Shown here: piece after piece, positions 44,104 through 53,025 of the stretch
Numbering within the stretch: the first letter of the stretch is position 1
How the letters are laid out: each line of letters begins with the position of its first letter
NCBI RefSeq assembly: GCF_900129355.1
Contig: NZ_FQVL01000005.1
Location: 1 to 64,000, forward strand
Direction: 5' to 3'
DNA: 64,000 nt
DNA from: Seinonella peptonophila
GTDB taxonomy: Bacteria; Bacillota; Bacilli; Thermoactinomycetales; Thermoactinomycetaceae
Notes under the pieces: generated by a model
Seen by the model: the letters and a program-made list of their open reading frames with translations, nothing else
Database searches by the model: none
Told to the model about the DNA's origin: nothing
Position numbers and translations under genes: made by a program

Positions 44104-44229
44104 ATATACATCTATCTAGAAGACATTGAAATGATCCTTATCATCTTCACTTGGTCTAAAAACCAAGGTTCCATTTACAAATCTATTTTGATAGACTAAA
44201 AAGAACTAAGGGTGTGAAGGAGTTATGCA

Positions 44230-44448
44230 ATGGAACAGGTTTTACAACTTTTGAAAAAAGTGAACAGCCGGCTTGATCAAATTGAACAGCGAATGGTCAC
44301 GAAAGACGACATTGCAAACCTTGCTACCAAAGATGATGTCCAAATGCTCCTGACAGCTATTACCGCATTGAGTGAGACTCAAGGACAAACCCACCAAGTT
44401 TTAAATTTAACAGATAAACGACTGAAAAAGATCGAATCCTCAAGCTAA
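44230..44448 (+). CDS. Small coiled-coil protein, similar layout to 23863
   Basis: 72 residues beginning MEQVLQLLKKVNSRLDQIEQ, with heptad-like patterning and a repeated TKDD segment (VTKDDIANLATKDDVQ). Likely a coiled coil. GTGAAGGAG lies before the ATG. An inverted repeat (GAATCCTCAAGCTA and partner) overlaps its 3' end at 44434-44465 and could be a terminator, though T-run lies on the minus strand. Function unknown. Resembles in composition, not clearly in sequence, the peptide at 23863. Confidence 0.58.
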   Translation: MEQVLQLLKKVNSRLDQIEQRMVTKDDIANLATKDDVQMLLTAITALSETQGQTHQVLNLTDKRLKKIESSS

Positions 44449-44726
44449 ACTAGCTTTGAGGATTCGAACTGAAGAAAAACCTACATTTTGGTCAAAAATA
44501 AATGAAACTTGTGCACGGAGTGCATAAACCTTGGCTCCCAGAAATGAAAACAATATATACTTTGTCTGCAAGCTGTGCCTGATGAGTCAGATTTCCATCC
44601 CTAATACAATTTTCACATACAATGAATAGCAATTTCACGTCTATTTATCATTTAACGAAATAAAGTTCTTGTTATAAGTAACAACTAAAAGGTTAATACT
44701 ACAGAAAACTTTATTTTCCTTTCAAA

Positions 44727-44756
44727 TTGACACTTGCTTTCCCAAGTGAGTATAAT
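44727..44756 (+). promoter_or_regulatory. Promoter of thrS
   Basis: TTGACA at 44727-44732 and TATAAT at 44751-44756, with an 18-base spacer. The spacer also holds CACTTG-ctttcc-CAAGTG. It lies just upstream of the T-box leader. Confidence 0.8.
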
Positions 44757-44772
44757 AAATAAAAATTTTCAT

Positions 44773-45078
44773 GTTTAGCGATGAAGAGGATCAGAGTGTG
44801 AATTGATGGTTTCAGAGAAAAGGAGTCAGTGGCTGTAAGCTCCTTTACCCAATCATTCATCATTACCACCTTGGAGCTATTGCAGGGAAAGAGTTTCTTG
44901 AGTATCTGCAATCGGAGGCACACCGTTATTGGTGCTAAAGAGGGTTCTGATCATCCTTTATTCAAGGGCTGGTTCATCACTGCTTGATAGCCTTGATGCT
45001 GATTTTACTTTGGATGATGAGGACCAAATAAGGGTGGAACCACGAACACAAAGCTCGTCCCTACTAGGGAAGGGCTTT
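44773..45078 (+). promoter_or_regulatory. T-box leader controlling thrS (ACC specifier)
   Basis: The leader has a Stem I region with an AGAG bulge element, then CATTACCACC, in which ACC would be the threonine specifier codon. The conserved T-box AGGGTGGAACCACG is at 45029-45043. A terminator (GCTCGTCCCTAcTAGGGAaGGGC, then TTTTTT) is at about 45049-45078. Uncharged tRNA-Thr would stabilise the antiterminator and permit thrS transcription. The promoter is 17 bases upstream. Confidence 0.88.
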
Positions 45079-45113
45079 TTTATTTTTCTTCAGTTAGGAG
45101 TTGATTGTTCAAT

Positions 45114-47024
45114 ATGAGTCTATCTATACGTTTACCCGATGGTTCATCACGTGCATACGATGAACACGCAACACTTGCAGATGTTGCAGCGTCCCTGAGC
45201 AGTAGTCTTCGTAAAAAAGCCGTTGCCGGAAAGATCAATGGTCAAATGGTCGATTTAGGTCGTGAACTTGCTGACCAGGACGAGATTCAAATCTTTACAC
45301 TCGATGATCAAGAAGGATTAGAGGTTTATCGTCACAGTACAGCCCATCTAATGGCACAGGCTTTAAAACGCTTATATAAGGATGTAAAGCTGGGAATTGG
45401 GCCTGTGATTGAAGATGGTTTCTATTATGATGTTGATCTACCTGTCCGCCTCACTCCTGAAGATCTGCCTAAGATCGAGGCGGAGATGACACGCATTGTC
45501 AAAGAAAACCTCCCCATTCAACGGCGCGTCGTCACAAGGGAAGAAGCAATTCAAATTTTTGAAAAGATTGATGATCCGCTTAAATTAGAGCTGATTCGCG
45601 ATCTACCCGAAGATGCAACCATTACGATCTATGAACAAGGAGAGTTTCTTGACCTTTGTCGTGGGCCCCATCTTCCCTCGACTGGCAAGATTAAAGCATT
45701 TAAACTACTCAATATCGCAGGCGCATATTGGCGCGGAAATTCGGATAATCAGATGCTACAACGCATTTATGGAACAGCATGGCCAAAGAAAGCACAACTG
45801 GATGAACACTTACATTTCCTAGAGGAAGCAAAAAAGCGTGATCATCGTAAGATCGGAAAAGAGCTGGAGCTGTTTGCTTTTTCTGATGAGGCTCCAGGTA
45901 TGCCTTTCTACTTACCAAATGGAATGGTGATCCGTAATGAGTTAGAAAAGCTCTCTCGGGAATTTTTCCTTCATGCCGATTATGAGGAAGTTCGGACTCC
46001 ACTCATGATGAATCAACGTCTTTGGCAAGAATCTGGTCACTGGGACCATTATAAAGAGAATATGTATTTTACAGATGTAGATGAAAATGTGTTTGCAGTA
46101 AAGCCAATGAACTGCCCTGGACATATGCTGATCTTTAAAAATTCACTACGCTCCTATCGGGATTTGCCGATTCGCTATGCTGAGTTTGGTCAGGTACATC
46201 GTCATGAACTGTCCGGCGCCTTAAATGGTATGTTTCGGGTAAGGACATTTACACAAGATGATGCCCATATCTTTGTACGTCCAGATCAGATCGAAGCTGA
46301 AGTAAAACGTGTGATTCAACAAGTTGACCAACTTTATGCTGTGTTCAACTTTCCCTATACGATTGAACTTTCAACAAGACCTGAAAAATCAATGGGCTCA
46401 GATGAATTATGGGAAGCAGCGGAGCAATCACTGAAAAATGTCCTTGATCAATCAGGAATCACTTATCGCTTGAATGAAGGAGACGGCGCTTTTTATGGTC
46501 CAAAGATCGACTTCCATATTCAAGATGCTTTAAAAAGAAGTCATCAATGCGCCACTGTTCAGCTTGACTTCCAAATGCCTGAGAAGTTTCAGCTAAGTTA
46601 TATAGGCGAAGATAATGAAAAACATACGCCGGTTGTCATTCACCGTGCCATCTTTGGCTCGATTGACCGTTTCATGGGAATTTTGATTGAACATTATGGT
46701 GGTGCTTTCCCACTATGGCTATCTCCCATTCAAGTCAAAGTTTTGCCTGTCTCAGCCAATTACCTCGAATACGCAAAACAAGTAACCAAACAACTGCGTC
46801 AAGCAGGTATTCGTGCTACTACTGATCAACGAGATGAAAAACTCGGCTATAAAATTCGTGATGCTGAAGTTCATAAAGTCCCTTACATGTTTGTTGTTGG
46901 TGAAAAAGAGATGGTATCACAAACAGTAAATGTTAGAAACCGCAGCTCTAAAACACAAACATCAGAAAACCTAGCTGAAATGATTCAAAAGTTAACAGAA
47001 GAGATTCAAACAAAAGGGAAATAA
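45114..47024 (+). CDS. thrS: Threonyl-tRNA synthetase
   Basis: 636 residues. Domains: TGS (1-62), editing (about 65-220), class II catalytic (240-535) and anticodon-binding (540-636). Class II motifs are present, including MNCPGHM with the zinc-binding Cys and RHELSGALNGMFRVRTFTQD. GDGAFYGPKIDF and HRAIFGSIDRFMGILIEHY complete the catalytic core. The ATG at 45114 is preferred; TTG at 45105 in the same frame lies closer to TTAGGAG. Regulated by the T-box leader. Confidence 0.97.
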   Translation: MSLSIRLPDGSSRAYDEHATLADVAASLSSSLRKKAVAGKINGQMVDLGRELADQDEIQIFTLDDQEGLEVYRHSTAHLMAQALKRLYKDVKLGIGPVIEDGFYYDVDLPVRLTPEDLPKIEAEMTRIVKENLPIQRRVVTREEAIQIFEKIDDPLKLELIRDLPEDATITIYEQGEFLDLCRGPHLPSTGKIKAFKLLNIAGAYWRGNSDNQMLQRIYGTAWPKKAQLDEHLHFLEEAKKRDHRKIGKELELFAFSDEAPGMPFYLPNGMVIRNELEKLSREFFLHADYEEVRTPLMMNQRLWQESGHWDHYKENMYFTDVDENVFAVKPMNCPGHMLIFKNSLRSYRDLPIRYAEFGQVHRHELSGALNGMFRVRTFTQDDAHIFVRPDQIEAEVKRVIQQVDQLYAVFNFPYTIELSTRPEKSMGSDELWEAAEQSLKNVLDQSGITYRLNEGDGAFYGPKIDFHIQDALKRSHQCATVQLDFQMPEKFQLSYIGEDNEKHTPVVIHRAIFGSIDRFMGILIEHYGGAFPLWLSPIQVKVLPVSANYLEYAKQVTKQLRQAGIRATTDQRDEKLGYKIRDAEVHKVPYMFVVGEKEMVSQTVNVRNRSSKTQTSENLAEMIQKLTEEIQTKGK

Positions 47025-47046
47025 ATCTCTCGAAAAATCGATAAAA

Positions 47047-47077
47047 ATGGCGCGAACCGTTCTATGGTTTGCGTCAT
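47047..47077. terminator. Hairpin between thrS and the phosphotransferase
   Basis: ATGGCGCGAACC pairs with GGTTTGCGTCAT (two mismatches), between converging genes. Possible bidirectional terminator. Confidence 0.5.
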
Positions 47078-47081
47078 TGCT

Positions 47082-48026
47082 TTAAATCCACTCCTCTAAC
47101 TGCTTCCAATGATCCTGTAACCAAATAATCTCAGCTAGAAACCGCTGTGGAACTTCCCCTTTTGATAGGGTATCAATACGTAGCCACCAAGTACTCTCCT
47201 TCACCCAAATCAAACGCCAGGCTCTCGCTAAATCTGATCGCTTAAAGAAAGGAATCCACGCTTGATAACCTCTTAAAAACTCATTCACTTTTTGCTTATC
47301 CATAACCCCATGAACTAAACAGCCCGAAAGAATAGCTCGCCCCACATCTAACTCTGGATAGACATATCTCATCCGATCAAAGTCTACAACTCCAACAAAA
47401 TTCTCTTGGTTAAATAGCACATTATATATACTCATATCCCAATGTGCCCACCCATGTCGACACACAGTGAAAAGCGAGAAATCAAGGGAATCTAGAATCT
47501 CCTTTTGCCTGTTTAAAACAGTCATGAAGTGCTGGTCTTTGTATTTTTTTGCCAATTGATATTGTTTGCTCCATTCCTGGTATACTTGGCTGGGCTTAGG
47601 AACCCAATGCAAAGTGGTTGCTGGTATTCTCTGCAAATGGAAATGAAGCTTTCCACATGCCTCTCCCCAATGATACATCTGAAGCTCTGTCGGTTTTCCT
47701 GGCATCACATGAACGCCTTTTATCAAATCCATCACTGCAAACGAGTCATCAGATGGAAGAGTGATCAAGAATTGACCTAGATCAGGATAGACTCGGGGAC
47801 AAGCTACGCCTTGAACATTTAACCATGCTTGAATCGATAATGATCGTTCTATTGAAGACCATTTCCCTTGATTTCGTTGCTCATCATACTGCTTTACAAA
47901 ATACCATTTCCCATCTGCTAAGCTTACTTTCCACTTTCGATTTAAATACCCACCTTTAATGACTTCAATTGAAGAAATTGATTGTGAAAACAGTCCTTCC
48001 ACCTTACTACGCATCATGTTATTCAA
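47082..48026 (-). CDS. APH/CotS-type phosphotransferase
   Basis: 314 residues with the kinase fold of the aminoglycoside phosphotransferase family: CRHGWAHWDMSIYNVLFN holds the catalytic Asp and the Asn of the Brenner motif, and VVDFDRMRYVYPELDVGRAI the Mg2+ Asp. The start is uncertain: TTG at 48026 follows AAAGGGATGAATAG, ATG at 48017 is three codons later. Relatives phosphorylate choline, homoserine or antibiotics, or are spore-coat CotS-like. Substrate unknown. Confidence 0.75.
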   Translation of the reverse strand: MNNMMRSKVEGLFSQSISSIEVIKGGYLNRKWKVSLADGKWYFVKQYDEQRNQGKWSSIERSLSIQAWLNVQGVACPRVYPDLGQFLITLPSDDSFAVMDLIKGVHVMPGKPTELQMYHWGEACGKLHFHLQRIPATTLHWVPKPSQVYQEWSKQYQLAKKYKDQHFMTVLNRQKEILDSLDFSLFTVCRHGWAHWDMSIYNVLFNQENFVGVVDFDRMRYVYPELDVGRAILSGCLVHGVMDKQKVNEFLRGYQAWIPFFKRSDLARAWRLIWVKESTWWLRIDTLSKGEVPQRFLAEIIWLQDHWKQLEEWI

Positions 48027-48054
48027 TCTCTATTCATCCCTTTTCCAACTTGTC

Positions 48055-48567
48055 CTAATCTGCTAAAAAGATGACTGATTCAATGATTGACTTACCATGA
48101 TGATCAATCTGTTCAACATATATTCGATCCACTTTTGCTTGAAACACTTGGTTCAATCCTTCTGTCTCAATTAAAGCTTGCTTAAAGGCTTCACGTTGTT
48201 CAAATCTACCCACAGTTACATGGGGAGCATAAAAATACTGTCTGTTCAAATAAGGCAATAGCACACTTGTGTATAGATCATCATGTAGATGAATAATCAA
48301 ATCATTGCCTTGTACTACTCTTAAAAAGAGATATTGTTCAATTGTCCCTGTAATCCCTTGTAACTGAATAGAAAAGGAGCTCGTTTCATGAGCAATTTGT
48401 TGAACATGCTTTTTAAGTAATGATGAAGGATGTTCACTCTCAAAGGGAAAAACCAAGGTAATGTGCGGTGGAATCAGAGCATATAGAGGATCATATCTCT
48501 TGCGCCACTCCTGAATTTGATGTGTATTTGAAAAAGGTAGAAACAAATTAATTGCCCGCTTGATCAT
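48055..48567 (-). CDS. 2'-5' RNA ligase/2H phosphoesterase family
   Basis: 170 residues. The two His-x-Thr motifs of the 2H superfamily are PPHITLVFPF and APHVTVGRFEQ, so the active site is complete. The ATG at 48567 is chosen: GGGAGTTGGATAGG lies upstream. Members act on 2'-5' or cyclic phosphate bonds in RNA or nucleotides. Divergent from the PadR gene; its 5' end approaches the PadR operator. Confidence 0.82.
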   Translation of the reverse strand: MIKRAINLFLPFSNTHQIQEWRKRYDPLYALIPPHITLVFPFESEHPSSLLKKHVQQIAHETSSFSIQLQGITGTIEQYLFLRVVQGNDLIIHLHDDLYTSVLLPYLNRQYFYAPHVTVGRFEQREAFKQALIETEGLNQVFQAKVDRIYVEQIDHHGKSIIESVIFLAD

Positions 48568-48618
48568 CCTATCCAACTCCCATCCCACAAAATTGAAGTG
48601 GAGATTATCACACTTTAT

Positions 48619-48647
48619 TGACATATATCGTTTTATGATATATATTA
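48619..48647 (+). promoter_or_regulatory. Promoter of the padR operon
   Basis: TTGACA at 48619-48624 and TATATT at 48642-48647 with a 17-base spacer. The long inverted repeat at 48623-48675 covers this promoter. Confidence 0.75.
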
Positions 48648-48675
48648 GTTAATGACATATCATAAAACGATATAT
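48623..48675. promoter_or_regulatory. Long inverted-repeat operator at padR
   Basis: ATATATCGTTTTATGATAT at 48623-48641 is repeated inverted and perfectly (ATATCATAAAACGATATAT) at 48657-48675, 19 bp each arm with a 15-base gap. It overlaps the -35 and -10 elements. PadR proteins bind large dyads of this kind to repress themselves, so autorepression is likely. Confidence 0.75.
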
Positions 48676-48691
48676 AGAAAGGCAGAAGATT

Positions 48692-49027
48692 ATGCCAAGA
48701 TTTGATTCATTAGAAGCAGGTGCATTAACCGATATCTCATACTATATTCTTCTATCTCTCATTGAGGCTAAGCACGGATATTTAATTATGAAAACGATTG
48801 ATCAAATGACTGATCACCAATTCACCATTGGCCCCGCCTCGATGTACACAACGATTAAAAAATTGCTTGCAGCAAAACTAATTTCAGAAATAGGAGGTAC
48901 TGGGGATCGAAATAAAAAAACCTATGTAACGACTAAAAAAGGATTGGAACTACTTCAGAAAGATGTAGAACGTAGAAGAAAAATGGTTGAACATGCTGAA
49001 AAAGCATTTTATAAAAAAGGAGAATGA
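48692..49027 (+). CDS. PadR family transcriptional regulator
   Basis: 111 residues: HTH signature LSLIEAKHGYLIMKTIDQM then ASMYTTIKKLLAAKLI, with a C-terminal coiled-coil helix for dimerisation. AAAGGCAG precedes the ATG. Likely represses its own operon through the repeat at 48623-48675. Paired with a DUF2812 membrane protein three bases downstream. Confidence 0.9.
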   Translation: MPRFDSLEAGALTDISYYILLSLIEAKHGYLIMKTIDQMTDHQFTIGPASMYTTIKKLLAAKLISEIGGTGDRNKKTYVTTKKGLELLQKDVERRRKMVEHAEKAFYKKGE

Positions 49028-49030
49028 AGG

Positions 49031-49570
49031 ATGAGTAATACCAAATATATGATCAACAGAGGGTTAGCATTTTCAGAGGAACAGGATATGCGACAGTTAA
49101 ACGAATATGCAAAGCAAGGTTGGTTGTTAGAAGGATTCGCTGGAGGTGGTTTCTTCTTTAAGCTAAAAAAAGGAACCCCTCAAGAAGTACAATACAATCT
49201 TGACTATCAAGTAAATGTAGATGAAGAATATTTCGCTTTTTTTCAAGAAGCCGGCTGGAAACATATTTGCTCAACTGGACACATTCATATTTTCCAAGCA
49301 CCGATCAACACGAAGCCGATTTATTCAGATCAATCAACATTAATTGATAAATATGAGCATGTAGCATCTTTTACTGGAAAATATGCATTCTTTTCACTTT
49401 TGCTTACCCTGCTCTTTGGCGTATTACTAAAATTAAGCTTCATGTTTCAAATACCAAGCGTAATTTCTTACATCTGTATAGTCTTGATGCTACTTTCAGT
49501 TGTTTTGCTTGTTTTTACAGGTCTTCCTTATCTCGCTTATCTTCGCAAACGAAAAAAGCTGCTTAACTAA
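49031..49570 (+). CDS. DUF2812 membrane protein
   Basis: 179 residues. The first 100 residues match DUF2812 (AFSEEQDMRQLNEYAKQGWL, GFFFKLKKG, EYFAFFQEAGWKHIC), followed by two transmembrane segments. DUF2812 genes usually follow PadR genes, as here with three bases between. Function unknown, possibly a membrane-linked response to envelope stress. AAAGGAG and GGATGAG lie before the start. Confidence 0.8.
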   Translation: MSNTKYMINRGLAFSEEQDMRQLNEYAKQGWLLEGFAGGGFFFKLKKGTPQEVQYNLDYQVNVDEEYFAFFQEAGWKHICSTGHIHIFQAPINTKPIYSDQSTLIDKYEHVASFTGKYAFFSLLLTLLFGVLLKLSFMFQIPSVISYICIVLMLLSVVLLVFTGLPYLAYLRKRKKLLN

Positions 49571-49705
49571 TATGAACAGAGGCTTTTCAGTCCACATTCA
49601 TCTATCATCCTAGCCATAAGTATAGGTACAAAACTATACTATCGCTTGTGCCTTTTTAATCCACCCTTTCTTATACTAAACATGAAAAAGAAAGGGTGGA
49701 TCAAA

Positions 49706-50311
49706 TTGACAAATTTTAAGAGAGTGAATCATATACTATTTGGTTCTACTTTAATATTGGCAACTCTATTTAAAATCTTATCAACTTTTTTATGGCAAAA
49801 TGGGGAGTACGGGGTCTATGGAAGTACTTGGGCACTTGTCTCTGACGCTTTATGGATTCCTGCTTATATCGCTCTATTTGGATTACTGAAAGCCAAAATG
49901 CCTTATTATGCGAATATCGGTCTTTTCATTGCTATACTAGGTTGCGTGGGTGGAGTCACATTTGGGTTTGAAGGGCTATATACAGCTGCATTATATCTTT
50001 CAAATCATTACACTCTTCAGGCGCATGATCACTTCCCTACAGCTTTTAACGTCACGTTGTTTTGGCTTGGTCCTCTTTACCCCATCAGTCTGTTTATACT
50101 CTCAATCGTACTGATCTGGAAAAAGATTACGCCCTGGTGGATTGGATTGATGTGGACGATTGCTGCGATTGGATTTCCAATCAGTCGAATCCCACCTCGC
50201 ATAGAGCTATTTGCTCATGTAGTAGATATTCTTATGTTCGTCCCAGCAATATACATTACGTGGAAATACTTCTACCGAAGCCAAGAAACACTCGATTCTG
50301 AAATCACATAG
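49706..50311 (+). CDS. Polytopic membrane protein, unknown function
   Basis: 201 residues, about six helices, hydrophobic throughout (FGSTLILATLFKILSTFLW; IGLFIAILGCVGGVTFGFEGL). No family recognised; the topology recalls DUF4386-type membrane proteins. A TTG at 49706 is preferred as GAAAGGGTGG lies just upstream; the frame is open 20 codons earlier without a site. Separated by 135 bases from the padR pair. Confidence 0.65.
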   Translation: MTNFKRVNHILFGSTLILATLFKILSTFLWQNGEYGVYGSTWALVSDALWIPAYIALFGLLKAKMPYYANIGLFIAILGCVGGVTFGFEGLYTAALYLSNHYTLQAHDHFPTAFNVTLFWLGPLYPISLFILSIVLIWKKITPWWIGLMWTIAAIGFPISRIPPRIELFAHVVDILMFVPAIYITWKYFYRSQETLDSEIT

Positions 50312-50390
50312 GGGCAAAAACTCCCTCCTTCGTCTGACACTCGCTCTCATTCCCGTAGCTAAAGCTAGGGTTTTCCCGCTCACAAAAATA
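50312..50390 (-). mobile_element. Possible IS605-type right-end fragment
   Basis: The minus strand reads GCGGGAAAACCCTAGC-ttta-GCTACGGG then AATGAGAGCG, a hairpin resembling a known right-end form of IS605-family reRNA. No tnpB remains and no other end is visible. Low confidence; a chance hairpin is possible. Confidence 0.3.
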
Positions 50391-50391
50391 T

Positions 50392-50431
50392 AAACAAGCA
50401 ATGGTATCATTTGTGATACATTGCTTGTTTT
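50392..50431. terminator. Hairpin before the DUF4097 gene
   Basis: AAACAAGCAATGGTATCA pairs with TGATACATTGCTTGTTT, interrupted by one extra base. It separates the membrane protein from the lia-type operon and its 3' arm overlaps the latter's frame upstream of my start. Confidence 0.65.
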
Positions 50432-50444
50432 AACAAAGGAGAGT

Positions 50445-51344
50445 TTGCTTATATACCAATCGAATCACTCCAATTTCTATAGAAACTTGGCAGGAGTAAC
50501 TCTCATACTAATCGGGTTTAGCTTATTCGTTATTTCGATCTATCATATTGGACAACGATTCGGCTTTTTGAGCGAAAAGATGTTGCAACACACATCATCA
50601 TTAGATGAAATCCAATCGATTAAAGTTAACGTTCCATTTGATACAGAAATTCTTCCTGCTAAGCAAAAGCAACTACAAATTCAGATTGCCAGTCAGTCAA
50701 TTCCTCAACCTACTCTGGTGATGTCAAAACAGAACAAGCAACTACACATTGAAATCAAACCAACTACTGTACATTTTTTACTTCGAAACAAATCAAAAGT
50801 GCGTATCATTGTACCCTCATCTTATCATCAGTCTTTTATCCTTCATACAGAAGGCAATTTAACCATTTCAGGGGTTCGTATAAAACAAACTTGGTCAATT
50901 GACCGTCTCGCTATTCAATCAACTGCCGGAATAACAAAACTAGATCATCTTTTATTAAATCAACTCATGTACAAAGGTACTACTGGTAGTCTTTATGGAG
51001 ATCAATTAAAAGCTCATACTTCAAATTTCAATATATTATCTGGAAACCTCAATCTCGATCAGTATACGGGGAAGTTAGATGCAAATATAGTTTCTGGAAA
51101 GGTGCAGATAGAGCTAAAAGAATTGATCAAACCAACTCATATCAAAGTGATCTCCGGAAATATTCGACTATCGCTCCCTCCATCATCCGCTTTCTCGCTT
51201 GATGCCATTACAGAGCATGGTCACATATCCGGCAAGATACCGATTAGAGGTCTCACTACTAAACAGCATTGGAAGGGAGATTATGGACAAGGGAAATGGC
51301 CGATTCGCATAGAAAACAAGTCAGGAAATATTTCGATTCAATAG
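50445..51344 (+). CDS. DUF4097-like membrane-anchored beta-repeat protein
   Basis: 299 residues with one N-terminal helix (GVTLILIGFSLFVISIYHI) and a long beta-repeat domain that alternates hydrophobic and polar residues (IQSTAGITKLDHLLLNQLM; FNILSGNLNLDQYTGKLDA), typical of DUF4097/DUF4098-like adhesin-fold modules. The TTG at 50445 is a weak choice, three bases past AAAGGAG; the frame is open from 50421. First gene of a lia-type operon. Confidence 0.68.
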   Translation: MLIYQSNHSNFYRNLAGVTLILIGFSLFVISIYHIGQRFGFLSEKMLQHTSSLDEIQSIKVNVPFDTEILPAKQKQLQIQIASQSIPQPTLVMSKQNKQLHIEIKPTTVHFLLRNKSKVRIIVPSSYHQSFILHTEGNLTISGVRIKQTWSIDRLAIQSTAGITKLDHLLLNQLMYKGTTGSLYGDQLKAHTSNFNILSGNLNLDQYTGKLDANIVSGKVQIELKELIKPTHIKVISGNIRLSLPPSSAFSLDAITEHGHISGKIPIRGLTTKQHWKGDYGQGKWPIRIENKSGNISIQ

Positions 51345-51361
51345 TTGAGAGAGGGAGTTTG

Positions 51362-51997
51362 ATGAACTACTCACGCTATTTCTTTTTCTTACTCATAGGA
51401 GCTTTTAGTTCATTGGTATACTTATTTACAGAAGATTACTATGTTTCCACCCTTATTCTCATACTACCTATTTCAATATTCTTATTTATAGGTCGTTATT
51501 ATTTAGCTGCAATCATCAGTATCACATTATTGATTCTGATCTATTTCCAATTGATCTTACCAGTTATACAGATCTGTGTTGCCATCATGTTTATTTATTA
51601 CGGCTTTCAACTCTTATGTTATAAAAATCATGCACAAAAAAATCATACTTGGTTTGGTAAGGTTGACCCATTGCAAACACCACGAAGACTTGATCATGCT
51701 CATCTCTTTTGCGGTGTAGGATTGATCAATCTAAATCTACATCAAGCGATCCTACTCAATGGTGAAAATCGTATCATCATCCAAAGCTGGTTTGGTCAAA
51801 CCAGAATTTTTGTACCTGCTGATCTTACTATCTCCATCTCCGCAGTTGGTTTATTTGGAAAAATGGACTTTTTTGGTGAAGTCAAACGTTTCCCTTCTCC
51901 CATCCAAGTTTCATCAAAAAACGATCCTCATTCCGCTCAAAAGATCAGCATATCAATTCTTTATTTGATTGGTGAGATTGAAGTGATACAGCAATGA
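51362..51997 (+). CDS. liaF: LiaF-like membrane protein
   Basis: 211 residues. Four N-terminal helices are followed by a C-terminal soluble domain with the LiaF/DUF2154 pattern FCGVGLINLNLHQAILLNGE and IQSWFGQTRIFVPADLTIS. LiaF inhibits LiaRS signalling in the absence of cell-envelope stress. ATG follows GAGGGAG. It overlaps the kinase gene by four bases (ATGA), so translation is coupled. Symbol given by operon context and motif. Confidence 0.8.
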   Translation: MNYSRYFFFLLIGAFSSLVYLFTEDYYVSTLILILPISIFLFIGRYYLAAIISITLLILIYFQLILPVIQICVAIMFIYYGFQLLCYKNHAQKNHTWFGKVDPLQTPRRLDHAHLFCGVGLINLNLHQAILLNGENRIIIQSWFGQTRIFVPADLTISISAVGLFGKMDFFGEVKRFPSPIQVSSKNDPHSAQKISISILYLIGEIEVIQQ

Positions 51998-53025
51998 ATC
52001 ATCAACATTTTCGATACCTATTCGTGTTTGGAAATGCGATCTCTATATTTATTCTCTGTTTGATTCAGTTCTCACTTCATCTTGAATGGTTCTTCTTCTT
52101 AACAGTAAGAATAGCCGCTATTCCGCTTATAATCTGGATACCAATGATTAATTTATTACTTAGTTACTCAAGCCAACTTCTTCAGTTTCAAAAAACAAAA
52201 CGTCGATTACGAGGAATACAACCATTAATCAGACAAATAAAGTTGAATGCTGACATAGAAAGATTGACGCTTTATGCAACTGATGCATTTGATCTGATCG
52301 AACATATCTTGCCACAAGTTCACAAACAGCGCCTGAAACAAACACAAATATTACAGAAGCTCACTACTGATCGACTTGAATGGGAAAACCAACTGAAACA
52401 AACCGTTGTAATAGCAGAAAGACAAAAACTTGCAAGAGAACTTCATGATTCGGTGAGTCAACAATTGTTTGCAATCTCAATGATACTTTCCAGTCTACAA
52501 AAACGGAATTCGACTACTTCTGAGCAATATAAGAAAATAGAAATGATAGAAAATATTATTCATGATGCTCAAAATGAAATTCGTTCTATATTATTGCACC
52601 TTCATCCACTTCCCTTAGAGAACCAAACCTTAGACAAAGCTATTCAATCATTACTTGAAGATCATAAAAACAAATACTCGATCCACATCGAATGGGAGCT
52701 GACCCCCATTCCAAAACTATCAAAGGGAGTTGCCAGTCATCTATTTCGCATCCTTCAAGAGGGACTTTCCAATATTCGTAGACATGCAAATGCGTCTAGG
52801 ATCTTTGTTTCATTAAAACTATTGGATAAACAAATTTATTTTAAGATTATCGATGATGGAAAAGGATTTCATTTGAAAAAGACCCCTCCCTCTATCGGAC
52901 TTACTTCTATTCAGGATAGAGCAGCAGAAATGGGAGGAATCTTCGATCTCATGACGGCTCCTGGAGAAGGTACACAAGTAATGGTTCAAATTCCATTTAT
53001 ACCTGAAAGGAGCGAGAAATATTGA
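51994..53025 (+). CDS. liaS: LiaS-like sensor histidine kinase
   Basis: 343 residues. Two N-terminal helices, then a HisKA_3 dimerisation region ERQKLARELHDSVSQQLFAI with the phospho-accepting His in RELHD, and a GHKL ATPase domain with LQEGLSNIRRHANAS (N-box), DDGKGF and SIGLTSIQDRAAEMGG. It would phosphorylate the downstream regulator. Its start ATG overlaps LiaF by four bases. Confidence 0.88.
   Translation: MNHQHFRYLFVFGNAISIFILCLIQFSLHLEWFFFLTVRIAAIPLIIWIPMINLLLSYSSQLLQFQKTKRRLRGIQPLIRQIKLNADIERLTLYATDAFDLIEHILPQVHKQRLKQTQILQKLTTDRLEWENQLKQTVVIAERQKLARELHDSVSQQLFAISMILSSLQKRNSTTSEQYKKIEMIENIIHDAQNEIRSILLHLHPLPLENQTLDKAIQSLLEDHKNKYSIHIEWELTPIPKLSKGVASHLFRILQEGLSNIRRHANASRIFVSLKLLDKQIYFKIIDDGKGFHLKKTPPSIGLTSIQDRAAEMGGIFDLMTAPGEGTQVMVQIPFIPERSEKY

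Noticed and set aside
44711-44923. 70-codon minus-strand frame
   Set aside because: It is a shadow of the thrS promoter and T-box leader on the opposite strand.
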